Source of the DNA: Henckelia pumila
Lineage: Eukaryota; Streptophyta; Magnoliopsida; Lamiales; Gesneriaceae
Direction of reading: 5' to 3'
Assembly: GCF_033568475.1 (NCBI RefSeq)
Contig: NC_133123.1
Location: 150,675,753 to 150,739,752, forward strand
Length of the DNA stretch: 64,000 bases
In this document: positions 52,065 to 64,000 of the stretch, piece after piece
How the letters are laid out: each line of letters opens with the position of its first letter
Position numbering within the stretch: position 1 is the stretch's first letter
The notes under the pieces: model-generated
Database searches by the model: none
What the model was told of the DNA's origin: nothing
What the model saw: the letters and a program-made list of their open reading frames with translations, nothing else
Translations under genes and position numbers: made by a program

Positions 52065-52347
52065 GGTAATGCTACATGTACACAGAGTCTTACACGTTGG
52101 GTTACATATGACATTTAAAATTACATGATTATCCCTCCACTTGATTTGGAATTTTTTTAAAAAAATGGGTAATGCTACATGTACATGGAGTTTTCCACGT
52201 TGGGTTACACATGACAATTAAAACTACATGATTATCCTACATACATTTTTGAAAGATTTTTTCCAAATCAAGTGGAGGGATAATCATGTAATTTTAAATG
52301 TCGCGTGAAACCTAACGTGTAAGACTCTGTGTACATGTAGCATTACC
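52065..52347. mobile_element. foldback MITE-like element with internal duplication of one arm
   Basis: Left arm 52065-52153 starts GGTAATGCTACATGTACA and ends 'ccacttgatttgga'. Right arm 52256-52347 is its reverse complement, starting 'tccaaatcaagtggaggg' and ending TGTACATGTAGCATTACC. Between them a second, direct copy of the left arm (about 52168-52245) is present, so the structure is arm-arm-inverted arm. Flanks are AT-rich and a clear TSD is not obvious ('ttttaaa' on both sides). Confidence 0.75.
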
Positions 52348-53297
52348 CATTTTTAAATATCATATAATAGGTATCTTGTGAGACGGTATCACGGAAGGGT
52401 TGTTCACAGGGACGGAGCTAGGATTTTTATATGAGGAGGGCGAACCTAGTATATGTAATTATTGATTATTAAAAAATTTAATATATATATATACACAATA
52501 AAATAAAAAAATAATTATTGATTCATATCATTGAGAAAAGTTTACTAAAATTTGAAAAAAAAAACTGAATTTCTTATAATGAAATTTAAAATAAAAATTA
52601 AACAAGTGTTTCATATTAAATTATGTAAAAGTTAAAAAAATTATTCAAAGTTTTTCAATATTTAAATGCTAAAATTAAAACTTTAATCACTGCAAAGAAA
52701 ATATTTAACATGCAGACTAAAAATTAAAATAATATGTAATATTTTTATTTACATGTATATTATATTTAGATAAACTACAATACTCGATTTTTTAATACAA
52801 TTTCAAATTAAGTAGTGATTAAATTTATTATGCAATTTTGAACAAAATATGCATAAGTGTAATATCAACGAATAAATGTTAAAACATTAATCTTTCATAT
52901 TTAATTACAAATTTAACACCTAAAACTCCATGCTCTATGAAATTAAAATTGAAATATTTAAATTAATCTAATTAATATATCTATGACATACTAACATATA
53001 TATTATTTTTCAGTTTTTAGAATAGTGATTATAATTTTAGTAGTTTGATACATTCAAAAATTGATGGTTGTACAAGAAACCAAATTAAAAAATATAAAAC
53101 TTATCTAAAGGTAATTGTTTTTTATTTGTTAAATCGTCGAATACATTTGTTTCAAAAATTTTGCAATTAAATATGATTCATATTATGTGAATTTTTGTAT
53201 CAGAGTTTGTTCTTGCGGGATTAATAAAAAATATACATTAATCTCACAAATATAAAAAAGCTCATTTTAATTGTTTTTTATTTAATTAATTATATAA

Positions 53298-53300
<3 letters not shown>

Positions 53301-53338
<38 letters not shown>
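53301..53338. repeat. (AT)n microsatellite
   Basis: About 38 bp AT repeat, next to a dispersed repeat fragment. Confidence 0.95.
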
Positions 53339-53339
<1 letters not shown>

Positions 53340-53340
<1 letters not shown>

Positions 53341-53475
53341 CTCTGGTTGCTCATATTTATAATAAAAATAATATTTTTTTTATATAAAAAGTAATATTTT
53401 TTATGGATGACCCAAATTGAAGATCTATCTCACAAAATAATAAAATTAACTCTTGAGACCGTTTCACAAGAATTT
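53340..53475 (-). repeat. dispersed repeat 'gaaacggtctcaagag ... gggtcatcc'
   Basis: On the minus strand reads 'tgaaacggtctcaagagtt', 'tgtgagatagatcttcaatt', 'gggtcatccataaaaaatat'. Related pieces occur at 49510-49720 and, degenerate, near 3300, 33180 and 52380. Confidence 0.55.
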
Positions 53476-53957
53476 TTATAAATATCATTTAACCACTCAA
53501 CTTCATATTTTCACATTCCTCTTTCCACCTCTAGTAGGTGTAATAATTGTCTTACTAAGTATAATAATCGAAAAGTGGTGTTTTAGTTCCTATACGATAT
53601 GAAATATTTAAGTTACATTGTGACCATCAACAATATTTTGAGTAAAGAGGTAAAAACTCGGTCTTTCAATTTCTTATCTATTTCTATTCTACGGACACAC
53701 GATGCATCACATGTACTAATTAATTCAAAGCTAATGGCCAAGTTTTTTTTATTTTTTTTTATATAATTCCAAAAATATTATTTAACCTACATTCCTCTTT
53801 CCATCTCTTTGGGTAGAGTATTCAAAACGTAGCACTTGAGTTGCTAAACATTTTAAAAGATTTAAGTTACATTATTATTTCGAGTATAACTTTGATAAAT
53901 CGACAAACATTTAATCCTACAACTCTTTTTCAATTTTTTTTTTCTGTAGACATGTGA

Positions 53958-54217
53958 TGCATCGCATGTGCTACATCGATCCGTTAAATATCACGCGTGC
54001 TACAACCCTTTAAATATCATTCTGCATCGCGTGTGCTATGTCGACCCGTCAAGTATCACGCATGCTACAACCCTTTAAGTATGATTCTGCATCGCGTGTG
54101 CTACGTCGACCTGTTATGTATCACTCGTGCTACAACCAGTTAAATATCATTCCATATCACGTTTGTTACGTCGATCCGCTAAATATCACGTGTGTCAAGA
54201 TCCGTTAAACAACTTTC
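53958..54217. repeat. minisatellite, four tandem 65-bp units upstream of the ZF-HD gene
   Basis: Units start at 53958, 54023, 54088 and 54153 with an exact 65-bp period. Consensus parts are 'tgcatcgcgtgtgctacgtc', 'gayccgttaaatatcacgcg' and 'tgctacaaccctttaaatat'. The fourth copy is most diverged. Each carries ACGCGT/CGCGTG and ACGTCG, which resemble CAMTA (CGCG-box) and ACGT-core sites. The array ends about 140 bp before the TATA box of the ZF-HD gene. Confidence 0.9.
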
Positions 54218-54357
54218 CCCACGAGTAACATGGTTTCATGGTATCTAGTTTCCACAATAGAGATGTGAATAAAGGTAAAAAAAAAAAATGTAGAATAGTT
54301 GGGTCAACAGGAACAGTAGAATTCATTGCAACCACGTTTATCCTCTCATAAAATCAT

Positions 54358-54364
54358 TATATAC
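54358..54364 (+). promoter_or_regulatory. TATA box of the ZF-HD gene
   Basis: TTATATA in 'aaatcattatataccaac', followed about 30 bp later by a CA/CT-rich region typical of a transcription start; about 165 bp upstream of the ATG. A GGTCAAC (W-box-like) lies at about 54302. Confidence 0.6.
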
Positions 54365-54497
54365 CAACACCACCATCTCCACTGTCACACCACACAAAGA
54401 AATTATACACTGTTTCTCTCTCTATCTCTGTGTGTGTGAGAAATACATTATACATACACATTACACACACATATATACATATATATATATATTTAAA

Positions 54498-54528
54498 GAG
54501 CTAGAGCTAGAGCTAGAGCTAGAGAAAG
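54498..54528 (+). repeat. (GAGCTA)n in the 5' leader of the ZF-HD gene
   Basis: About five 6-bp repeats 'gagcta' immediately before the start codon, preceded by CT- and CA-rich microsatellite leader. GA-rich leaders are potential BPC-binding DNA (inference). Confidence 0.85.
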
Positions 54529-54530
54529 AG

Positions 54531-55061
54531 ATGGATGGAGGAGATAACAGTAGCAATGAAGTATACAGAGAATGCCAAAGAAACCATGCAGCCAGCCTGG
54601 GGAGCTACGCCACCGACGGCTGCGGGGAGTTCACGCCGGACTACGCCACCCCGGGAGGCCTGCTAAGCTGCGCTGCATGCGGCTGCCACCGCAACTTCCA
54701 CCGGAAGGTGACCTACAGCTCCACCCACCGCAGCCAGGTGGCGGAGATCATAGAGTACGGAGGAGGAGGGGACAGGCAAATAATGGCGACCGCCGCCATG
54801 CCGTGCTCGCCGGAGTCTGCGAACAACAAGAAGAGGTTCCGGACCAAGTTCACGGAGGAGCAGAAGGAGAAAATGCTGGGGTTCGCGGCGAATCTTGGGT
54901 GGAAGTTGCAGAGGAAAGATCAAGAAGAAGATGAGATCGAGAGGTTCTGCAGAGGGATTGGGATCAGCCGGAAAGTGTTCAAAGTTTGGATGCACAATCA
55001 CAAGAACTCTTCCTCCTCTCATTCTGCTGGGAATGCGTCTTCTCTTACAGATGAACAGTAG
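54531..55061 (+). CDS. ZHD: zinc-finger homeodomain (ZF-HD/ZHD) transcription factor
   Basis: Intronless, 176 residues. Start chosen at ATG 54531 (agagATGGATGG); the frame is open upstream but only through repeat-derived residues and has no ATG there. Residues about 10-65 form the ZF-HD dimerisation finger: VYRECQRNHAASLGSYATDG, CGEFTP, LSCAACGCHRNFHRK (Cys/His set intact). Residues about 101-160 form the plant-type homeodomain: KKRFRTKFTEEQKEKMLGFA, GWKLQRKDQEEDEIERFCRG, IGISRKVFKVWMHNHKN, with the invariant W, F and N of helix 3. The tail is Ser-rich. Members homo- and heterodimerise and bind ATTA-core DNA in floral, stress and meristem regulation. Similar to the ZHD5/ZHD8-11 group; exact orthologue unresolved. 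The GC-rich coding region contrasts with very AT-rich flanks. Confidence 0.95.
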   Translation: MDGGDNSSNEVYRECQRNHAASLGSYATDGCGEFTPDYATPGGLLSCAACGCHRNFHRKVTYSSTHRSQVAEIIEYGGGGDRQIMATAAMPCSPESANNKKRFRTKFTEEQKEKMLGFAANLGWKLQRKDQEEDEIERFCRGIGISRKVFKVWMHNHKNSSSSHSAGNASSLTDEQ

Positions 55062-56245
55062 ATTTTCATTTTCATTTTTTGTTTTTAGAAATTGTTGGGG
55101 ATATTATATTTATTTTCAAACTTTTTTTCTTTCTTGCCGATGTTTTGTAGATTAATTTTATGTTATGATTCCTGACAATGTTATTTAGTGATTAATATCG
55201 GGTTTTAATTTGGGAGTTATTGTGTTCGTTTATTGAACGGAATTCAACTTGGGACTTGGAGAATTGTTTCGTTGGCTATTTATATTTTATTATATCACTT
55301 ACCCAGACATCAGAATGAGTAGATATCATTTTGGTGCATAGCGGGTAAAACATCGGATTTAATGCAGTAGTCGATAAACTATGTCGATCGAATAAACTAT
55401 ATTAGATAAGTTGTGTGCGACAAGTTCAACAGAAAATTAAATATGAAATTAATGTGTAATTCTCTACCGAGTATATAAAGTTTAGGATTAAAATTCACAT
55501 AAATAATAACGAAGAACCACATAATTCGGGGATAAAGGGACATTTTTCTCATATTTCTTTACTACACTTTAAAAAAAATACATGGGGTTGAATAAGTATT
55601 AAAAACAAGGAAGAACCACATAATTCGGGGATTAAAATTTAAAAGGACATTGTTCTCATTTTTTATTAACTACACTTAAAAAAAAACAGAAGGGGTTGAA
55701 TAAGTATTAAAAACAATTGCAAGAAAAAATATTTGTGTTCAGACAAGTATAGCTACGTGACCATGCTGGTAGTTGTTGAAGCTCGACGTGACTAAAAAAG
55801 ATATTTTACAACAATAAAAAAAAACAACACGTGTATACAAGTGGGTATGTTAAATTGATAAATTGGTCGTATTGAATTACTTATTTTTGCATAAAGGAGG
55901 TAGCATTGAATTATCCGATAAAGGGTAAGAACTCGTTTTTATTTATTCTTATTGATTGATTGATTGATTGATTGATTTATTTTTCATTTTTTTTTCAATA
56001 TGAACTAGATTCAAATGAAATGAGCCCACTTCAAAAATGGAAAAATTAATACCAAACGATATTCATACTTAAAAGTTAACAGAACAATGTTTTTCGAAGG
56101 AACAGATATTGAGGTTGGATATGTCCTTAACAATCTAGACTAGAATCACTGCTCAAGTTCAGAATAGCACAAACGATATGCCGTCTAAAATAGTTTGTAG
56201 GTAGATAGATGGATTTAACTCCAGATTCAACATAATCTCGAAAAA
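55062..56245. other. intergenic, no gene seen
   Basis: 3' UTR of the ZF-HD gene followed by AT-rich spacer. A duplicated block 'gaagaaccacataattcggg' at 55513 and 55610 (period about 97, then 'cacttt/cacttaaaaaaa ... ggggttgaataagtattaaa') and a (TGAT)n run at 55947-55975. The bases just before 56245 are probably calmodulin 3' UTR. Confidence 0.6.
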
Positions 56246-57950
<1,705 letters not shown>

Positions 57951-58234
57951 TCACTTCCTTGCAAATTTCTCCTCCCGAAAACACAATTGCGGAGAAATTT
58001 AGAGATTACAGTGCAAAAGGTTTTCTGGAACTTAGCTTGTGCAAAGGGTCTTTATGTAGAGCAGAGTACAATTTCTTTATAGCGACTTTTCTAAGTGGGA
58101 TTGGCATAAAATGCGATTTTAGTTAGATTATCTTCCTTTCAAATGGAAATGGAGGAATGCGACTTTAGAGGAAATGAAAAAAAAAAAAATAAAAATTGAA
58201 AGGGGAAATGAAAATTTTATAAACCATATTATTC

Positions 58235-58372
58235 GGATGTGGAATTTAAAATAGGTGTAGTAATTTAATTTAGATGGAAAGATTTAATTAATTTGTGATA
58301 AATGGATGTGAAATTTAAAAGAGGTGTAGTAATTTAATTTGGAGGGAAAGATTTAATTAATTTGTGATAAAT
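58235..58372. repeat. 69-bp tandem duplication in the calmodulin upstream region
   Basis: Copies at 58235 and 58304, starting 'ggatgtggaatttaaaatag' and 'ggatgtgaaatttaaaagag', each with 'ggtgtagtaatttaattt'. Confidence 0.9.
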
Positions 58373-58929
58373 TTTTCCTCAATGGAAAAATATGCGAGAG
58401 ATATTAATAGGATTTTAAAAAAAGTTTACCTTTACTTTAAAAATAAAAATAAAAATTTCACCTTTATATTCTACGGGTTTGACTTTAATTAATAATATGA
58501 ATATATATAATGCTCATCACTTTATTTTTCTTTTCCAGAGTCTCGTTGGGAAAGAATCAAGAAATACCATTTTTGTTCAAAATTTAGAGGTACAAATTTA
58601 TGAGATGAAAAGGTAGCTTAAAATTGGATTATATTTATATTTACATGTAAGAAAAATAAGGATGTGTAATTTGAGTATAAAAAAATTAAATCTAAAATAA
58701 TGATTGTGTAGTATTTTGGTGTAGAAATACGAAGATGTAAGATAATAATATTTGACCTTCTCAAAAAGATTTTTTTAAAACCAAACATAAAAAATTCAGC
58801 ACTTCGTTCGACTTTATAGACCAGAGGTTAAAAAATATTCAAACATCATAGGTTATAATGTTTGAATAAATTTTTATACGTGTCAAAACAGATTAACGGA
58901 TAAGTATGCCTACCTAGGTCTAAGAGGTT

Positions 58930-59262
58930 AAGAAATTGTCAACCAAATCTACCGATTTATATAGCTAAACCGGGCAGCCCGACAGTTTAGGACATTTTTA
59001 AAATTTCGTGAATAGAAACTTTGTTTAAATAAGTACTTATAGAACAATTTTATAAATATGTTTTTTACAAAAAGTTTATAAAATATTTTAAGAAATTGTC
59101 AACCAAATCTACCGATTTATATAGCTAAACCGGGCAGCCCCAACAGTTTAGGACATTTTTAAAATTTCGTGAATAGAACAAGATAAACTTTGTTTAAATA
59201 AGTACTTATAAAACAATTTTATGAAAATGTTTTGTACAAAAAAAATTATAAAATATTTTAAG
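58930..59262. repeat. 160-bp tandem duplication
   Basis: Copies start 'aagaaattgtcaaccaaatc' at 58930 and 59090, share 'accgatttatatagctaaac' and 'cgggcagccc', and diverge by a few indels. Confidence 0.9.
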
Positions 59263-59782
59263 AATTGTTTTAAAAATAATCATGTTAACAACTATTTTAT
59301 AAAAATATTTTAACATTTCAAAAATAATTTGTTTTGATTTTCAAAATTATCTTCCATTCTACAGACATGTAAGAACATGTCTCAATTGTTTTTTTTTAAA
59401 CTATACTTGAAAAACATTTTTTAAAAATATTATTGAAAAACATTTCACAAAAATCTTGTCCAAACCCGTGCTTAAAATTTTTTGATGTTAACATAAAAAT
59501 TTTAACATCACAAACTAGAACAACTCAAGTAACGGAGACAAAATAGTTGGTTATATGAAAATTTTTTAAGTCAAAGAGTACACAGTTAGTCTATTACATA
59601 TCTTTGTACGACAATGAAAGGTACTGCTCTCACGGCTTTATGCAGTAACTGCATAAGCGGAAAGCTTCATAGGTTAGAACAGGACACAGTTTCACGAACA
59701 AATGTATGCTCATCACAATTTCCTCCTCGAGAACAAAAACGAGACCGAAGGACATAACGCTGGAGACCGAAAAGAATGGCAC

Positions 59783-62700
59783 TCACGACGCATGGTACTT
59801 ATCCTTGACAGCTAAGGCTGCTGCTTGATACCAAGAAGCTGCAGCCATCGCCCCTGGATCGGGAACTGATGCAAGAATGTCTGCCGAGACATATGATGAA
59901 CGACCCGCCTGAAAACAAATCACAAGTTGTCAAGTTGATTACTACAATTTAATTTTCACTGGTAAAAGTGCTGATCAATCCATTTGTGTAATTAGAACTG
60001 CTTATTCTGATCCACCAATTTCATTCCGGTGTTTTTTTCAAGATGAAAGATAGCTGAGGACTGCCAGTCTTTTCCTAAATTTTGCAGCCAAGCTTTTGCA
60101 TCTAGTAAATGTTTTTTTCTTGCATATAGTAAATGTTATGTTAATCATCAAATATATTTGTCTAAAATAGTTTCTCCTTGAAACGTCTTTATGGCATCCA
60201 ATGATAAAAAAAGGCACATGCGGAGAATCAAGAACGTCACCTGTGCTTGCATGCCTTTGGTTGACGCAGCACCTGCAACTGCTGCTTCAGCTGAGACGAC
60301 AAACGCACCGAGAGGATCTTCTCCAGCAGTCAATTTCTGTCCGTGAAGCTTACAGTGTTAATTAAATATTAGTTTTAAAAAGGGCACGCCTAAAATTGTC
60401 GGCTCAAACCTCCTTAAGTACAGATGATGCCGGAATAAGAGCATCCAATAGCGTTCGGTAGCCAGCACTGGCACCTCCATATTTACTGACAGCAGCTATA
60501 GCAGCTTCAAGAGCATTTGCCCCTAAATCACCAGTTATGGTTAATGATAGAGCCAGATACACCAAAGTCACAAGTAAAAGCCCAACTAAATTCCAGATTA
60601 TCTTACAATGTAGGGGTGTAATGGTTGAATTACAATCCGCTTTCAACTGAGCATACGCCGCCTTAAAGAATATGTCATATCTGTTTTTGAGACAGAAGAA
60701 TTGCTTTAACTAGAAGTCTTCGGCAGAAATAAAAAATAAGTTGCACAAATAGCTTAGATGAGAGAATGAGGGTGGGTGTCATACAGGATGCCACTAGTTC
60801 CTCCCATGACTTTTCTAACAGAAGAACCAATTTCTTTGATTGTCTCTGCAGGATCGTTCAGAGGATAACTGGAACAGTAAAATTACAAAAGAAAGGTAAG
60901 AACATGGTCGGATTAAGGGCGGCAAAATCATATTTAAGAAAACATCCTTCGACCAAATTTAGAATTGTTCACTCTTTGTCCATATGCTAGTATATTAATA
61001 ACTGAGTGAAGGAAAAACATTATGCTTCAAATTACAGACCACATGCACAACCACCAATGGTAATACAAGAAATAAAGATTGCCGGTCATAAATATAACAA
61101 AAACACAATCAGTGAATTGCATAATTCAGCGTCAATCACATTTCAACATCTGTTACCAGAGGACCATTTGAAATAAAAAGAATAACGTGCAACAAAAACT
61201 AGAACAAAATTTCAGAGGCAAAAACCACATATCAAATATGTCACTGCAGCACCGTTCAAATGAAAGCCAGAAACAAAATAAAAGTAGAAAACATTCAGGC
61301 GCATCACAAGTTCAAGAGGGTTTGGATACTTTCAGTTCTGGAATACAACTTCAAAGAACATTTTCGTAGACCAAAAACAAAGAAAGGTCATATTCTACAG
61401 TACCAAAATGTTTTTGCAGTTGCCACCTATTATACTTTCCTTTATCCTTTTTTTTACATGAAACAAATTTCCCCTTACATGTGATCCAATATTTCCCATC
61501 ACATGTTATACCAGAATTACCAACTCTTTGATGTATAAGCATGAGTTCCCGACAGGCCCATACCTTAATCTATTTTATTTTTCCATAGCTGCATATGATA
61601 TGGGGTTTGAACCTTGATCATGTCATGAAAAACCATCAAAATAAAACAGCATATTCATAAGCATGAAATCTTAAAAAGCAGAATCAATTATGAGAAAAAA
61701 TCCAATCGCCTAAAATACAACAGCAACAAAATGTAATGTTTACAGTCGCAGTCACTGCACTTATAAGCAAGAAAGGTAAAAATGACTAGGGGCGTGGAAA
61801 CTCACTATGTTTTCATGTCTTCAAGAATGGCTGATGCACCTCTTAAAATCTAGTACATGACAAGAAATCAGACTAACATACAAACTAAAACCACCTTCTG
61901 AAAAAACAACAGGGAAAAAATCTTCCTGCACTTACAGTTGATCCACAATCACCATCACCAACTTTGCTGTCCCATTCATTTAAGCTATCTTTGAGATTGA
62001 TAACAGCAGTAGCTGCTGCTTCGATGGCAATTTCAAGAATACAACCCTGAGGACTTAACTGTTGGGGACGAATCAATGACTGAGAAAAAAGTGAAAGCAA
62101 TGAGAATCAATGAAGATAGTTCCAAAGACCAAGTTTTGCAAGACTGGACAGCATAGAATAAGACAACTATGAAAACCACAGTTCACTCAAGAACAGGTTA
62201 TACACAAAGGAATCAGTGCTTTGAATTTAATTCTAGAACAAAATTCATCATTTCATAAACCTAAAATTAAAGAATAAGAACTCATCAATTTAGAACAAAA
62301 GAAAAATATTAATGTCCCATCTCTCATATCATAAAATTTTTTGATAACAAATAGAAATTCTGCATGTAGATCAATATATAAATATATATATATAATATAG
62401 AGTTTTGTTATGCTGCCCACCTCCATGCCCACCTATAGGTGACACTCATCCATTGGATGAACCATTTGTATATGATTCATCTCATCCATTGGATGATTGA
62501 CACCTCATAGGTGGCCATGGAGGTGGGCAGCATAGCAAAACTCTCTATATATATATATATATTGGTTATCGTTTGCTGGTTTTATAAGCTCCAAATGATG
62601 CCCAATGAATACGGACACAGAGGCACAAAATGCAAGAATGAGGGGGAAAGATTTACTTCAGATATGGACATTAAATCCAGGAAGGGCTACCCTATTAGGT

Positions 62701-63960
62701 GCAGGCAATATCTTAAGAACAGTTCAATCATTCTGGCATTGTATTTATCAATAGATACGCATTACAGACCTCATCATTTTTTTTTGAACGAGATTGAGGA
62801 ACAGGAACAGGAATTTTAGCTGGTGGGCGGCCTACAGGAGAAATCGAACTTCATAAGAAATATAATAACTTTTCCAAAGAAGGGAAATGCAGAAATATTG
62901 ACAATCGACAATATTGTCCAGCAGCAGTGAAAATCTAGAATGGCAAATCCACAATACAATGACATGATACTAACCATCAGCGCCAACAGGCCAATTTGGG
63001 GCCTTCGTTGGTGCATCCAATCGATTCAAAATCTTAGTGTCAGCCTTCATCACTGTGATTGAAAATCCTGCCAAAGAACAAAATAAGACGTGGCCTTTTT
63101 CATAACAGTGAACTCTGGCGAGCTGAGCATGTACATACCTGCCATATCCAAAGAGGTCATAAACGACCCAGTATAGACCCTAGCGACAGCCAATCCATGT
63201 TCCAATTGCAAGACAGGAACAGCCTTTCCAGCTGCGATCATAAGTTCCATCAGAGGAGTGGCTCCTAATCTGCCATCCAAAGAAATGGAAAAAGAAAAAT
63301 CAGAAACATAAAAAAATGAAAGAAAACAGGTATTAATTTGAACCGGAAAACATGAAAAGATAAGCAGAGTCAACAAGATGCTCGTAAATCACATAGAGAA
63401 ATAAGTCACATAGAAAGTATAGACTTACCCATTAACCATGAGAACAATTCTACTGCCCCGTGTAATAGGAACATAGTTTGTTTCCTGTCAACATATAAAA
63501 ACTAATCACAACCAAAGCAATAAAAAGTAAAACAAAGTTATTCATGAATTCAAAGTCAGTTAAATTGCATAATAAACACACACACACATATAACAATCTC
63601 AACCTTAATACCCACTTGATAAGAGGAAAATGAGGTCACCCAACTGGAATACATACATTTCATCTTACGTGATTTTCCAAAAACTGTGGCAGAAAGTTAC
63701 GGTAACGTGGCATGTGCCTGTGATAGATGATAATTATAAAAAATGTTTTCCCTATTTACTCTATGTGAGAACCCTCTCGTATTGTCTAGCAATGAGTGCT
63801 CAATGCGGAAGCTGGATACTTGTTGATTTGACAAATGACTTGATTTCAATGTTTTATGCATAACATAGCAACATACAGTCGACAAAATCTGCTTCAGGAC
63901 ATGAGAGACCACAATGTCTACAGGTTGGAAGTCAGCCACAGCAGCACCTGGTTCCCCATG
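59783..63960 (-). CDS. DHBK: dihydroxyacetone kinase / 3,4-dihydroxy-2-butanone kinase, 3' part (5' end beyond window)
   Basis: Twelve in-frame exons give the last 359 residues: 63960-63877, 63484-63429, 63269-63139, 63067-62975, 62831-62770, 62079-61936, 61849-61806, 60868-60785, 60680-60634, 60522-60410, 60336-60241, 59908-59783 (stop TGA). The enzyme phosphorylates dihydroxyacetone and related ketoses with ATP. DhaK (K) domain: HGEPGAAVADFQPVDIVVSH at the active-site His region, RGSRIVLMVNG, LGATPLMELMIAAG, TGSFMTSLDMAG. The linker is GRPPAKIPVPVPQS. DhaL (L) domain: KVGDGDCGST, which holds Mg-ATP-binding Asp residues, GGTSGIL, GGASAGYRTLLDALIPA, AGEDPLGAFVVSAEAAV and, at the end, GRSSYVSADIL. 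Single-chain K-L fusion as in plants (about 590 residues). The intron between 62079 and 62770 carries a MITE. The N-terminal portion lies to the right of 64000. Confidence 0.95.
62399..62544. mobile_element. foldback MITE in an intron of the kinase gene (146 bp)
   Basis: AGAGTTTTGTTATGCTGCCC at the left mirrors GGGCAGCATAGCAAAACTCT at the right; arms of about 55 bp pair through CACCTCCATG and CACCTATAGGTG. The centre holds 'catccattggatga' twice. It sits between (TA)n tracts, so the TSD is probably TA or a TA-rich string. No coding capacity. Confidence 0.8.
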
Positions 63961-64000
63961 CTGAAAGAAATGTACAGAATAAGTAACATCAGTTTCCAGC

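Larger units (their letters stand above)
48211..53957. other. long intergenic stretch, repeats only
   Basis: The 3' UTR of the transporter probably extends to about 48480. After that no supported gene. (AT)n runs at 50256-50286 and 53301-53338. Dispersed-repeat fragments at 49510-49720 and 53340-53475. A foldback element at 52065-52347. A 'ggacggagctaggattttta' transposon-like piece near 52411. Small open frames (49010-49198, 49240-49620, 50060-50396) are AT-rich and domain-free. Confidence 0.6.
57951..59782. other. spacer between calmodulin and kinase genes, no gene seen
   Basis: Contains the calmodulin 5' leader and promoter (to about 58100), two tandem duplications (58235-58372 and 58930-59262, listed separately) and AT-rich DNA. 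The stretch 59620-59782 is probably the 3' UTR of the kinase gene. Confidence 0.6.

Noticed and set aside
54432-54530. In-frame upstream extension of the ZF-HD protein
   Set aside because: It has no ATG and consists of microsatellite-encoded residues; the ZF-HD family starts at the ATG chosen.

Overview
This is a plant nuclear window. Its genes are intron-rich with GT..AG junctions, the intergenic DNA is AT-rich, and the protein families include plant-only ones (IDD zinc finger, BASIC PENTACYSTEINE, ZF-HD, a GDT1/PAM71-type transporter with a transit-like N-terminus). Several dispersed repeats, such as the 'gagacggtctca...gggtcatcc' type, resemble repeats common in asterids, especially Lamiales. 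That placement is an inference, not a measurement.

Left part (1-25.6 kb) is repeat-dominated. After a gene-poor 4.7 kb comes a duplicated promoter-like segment and a possible non-coding first exon (4668-5283). Next is a roughly 20 kb locus in which a replication-protein-A (RPA70)-like OB-fold gene occurs twice in direct tandem (copy A 16.3-19.2 kb, copy B 22.1-25.0 kb). Both copies are damaged. The region upstream of copy A contains a nested transposon stack: a 2.1 kb solo LTR (TSD GTTTT) is itself split by a nearly full-length Ty3/Gypsy chromovirus (7197-14713, minus strand; LTRs about 99% identical; TSD ATGTG; iMet PBS; PPT). The polyprotein of that element carries one frameshift and one nonsense codon. 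The tandem partner at 20071 preserves the empty site, so the order of events can be read directly. Between copies A and B lies an array of expanded intron-like repeats.

Middle and right parts (29-64 kb) hold seven ordinary-looking genes. They are an INDETERMINATE-domain zinc finger of the IDD14/15/16 (SGR5) type (minus); a 149-residue intronless hypothetical protein (minus); a class I BASIC PENTACYSTEINE GAGA-binding factor (minus); a chloroplast GDT1/UPF0016 (PAM71-type) cation transporter of ten exons (plus, divergent from the BPC gene); a zinc-finger homeodomain protein (plus, intronless); calmodulin with four coding exons (minus); and a dihydroxyacetone / 3,4-dihydroxy-2-butanone kinase (minus) whose 5' end lies beyond the right edge.

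Spacers hold MITE-like foldback elements (35657-36068 with 8-bp hAT-like TSD; 52065-52347; 62399-62544 inside a kinase intron), a 4 x 65 bp minisatellite just upstream of the ZF-HD gene, a 32-G run upstream of the IDD gene, and several short tandem duplications. The genes do not form a pathway; they are independent eukaryotic transcription units. No clearly novel system was found. The most informative structure is the nested insertion stack together with the tandem RPA-like pair and its preserved empty site.
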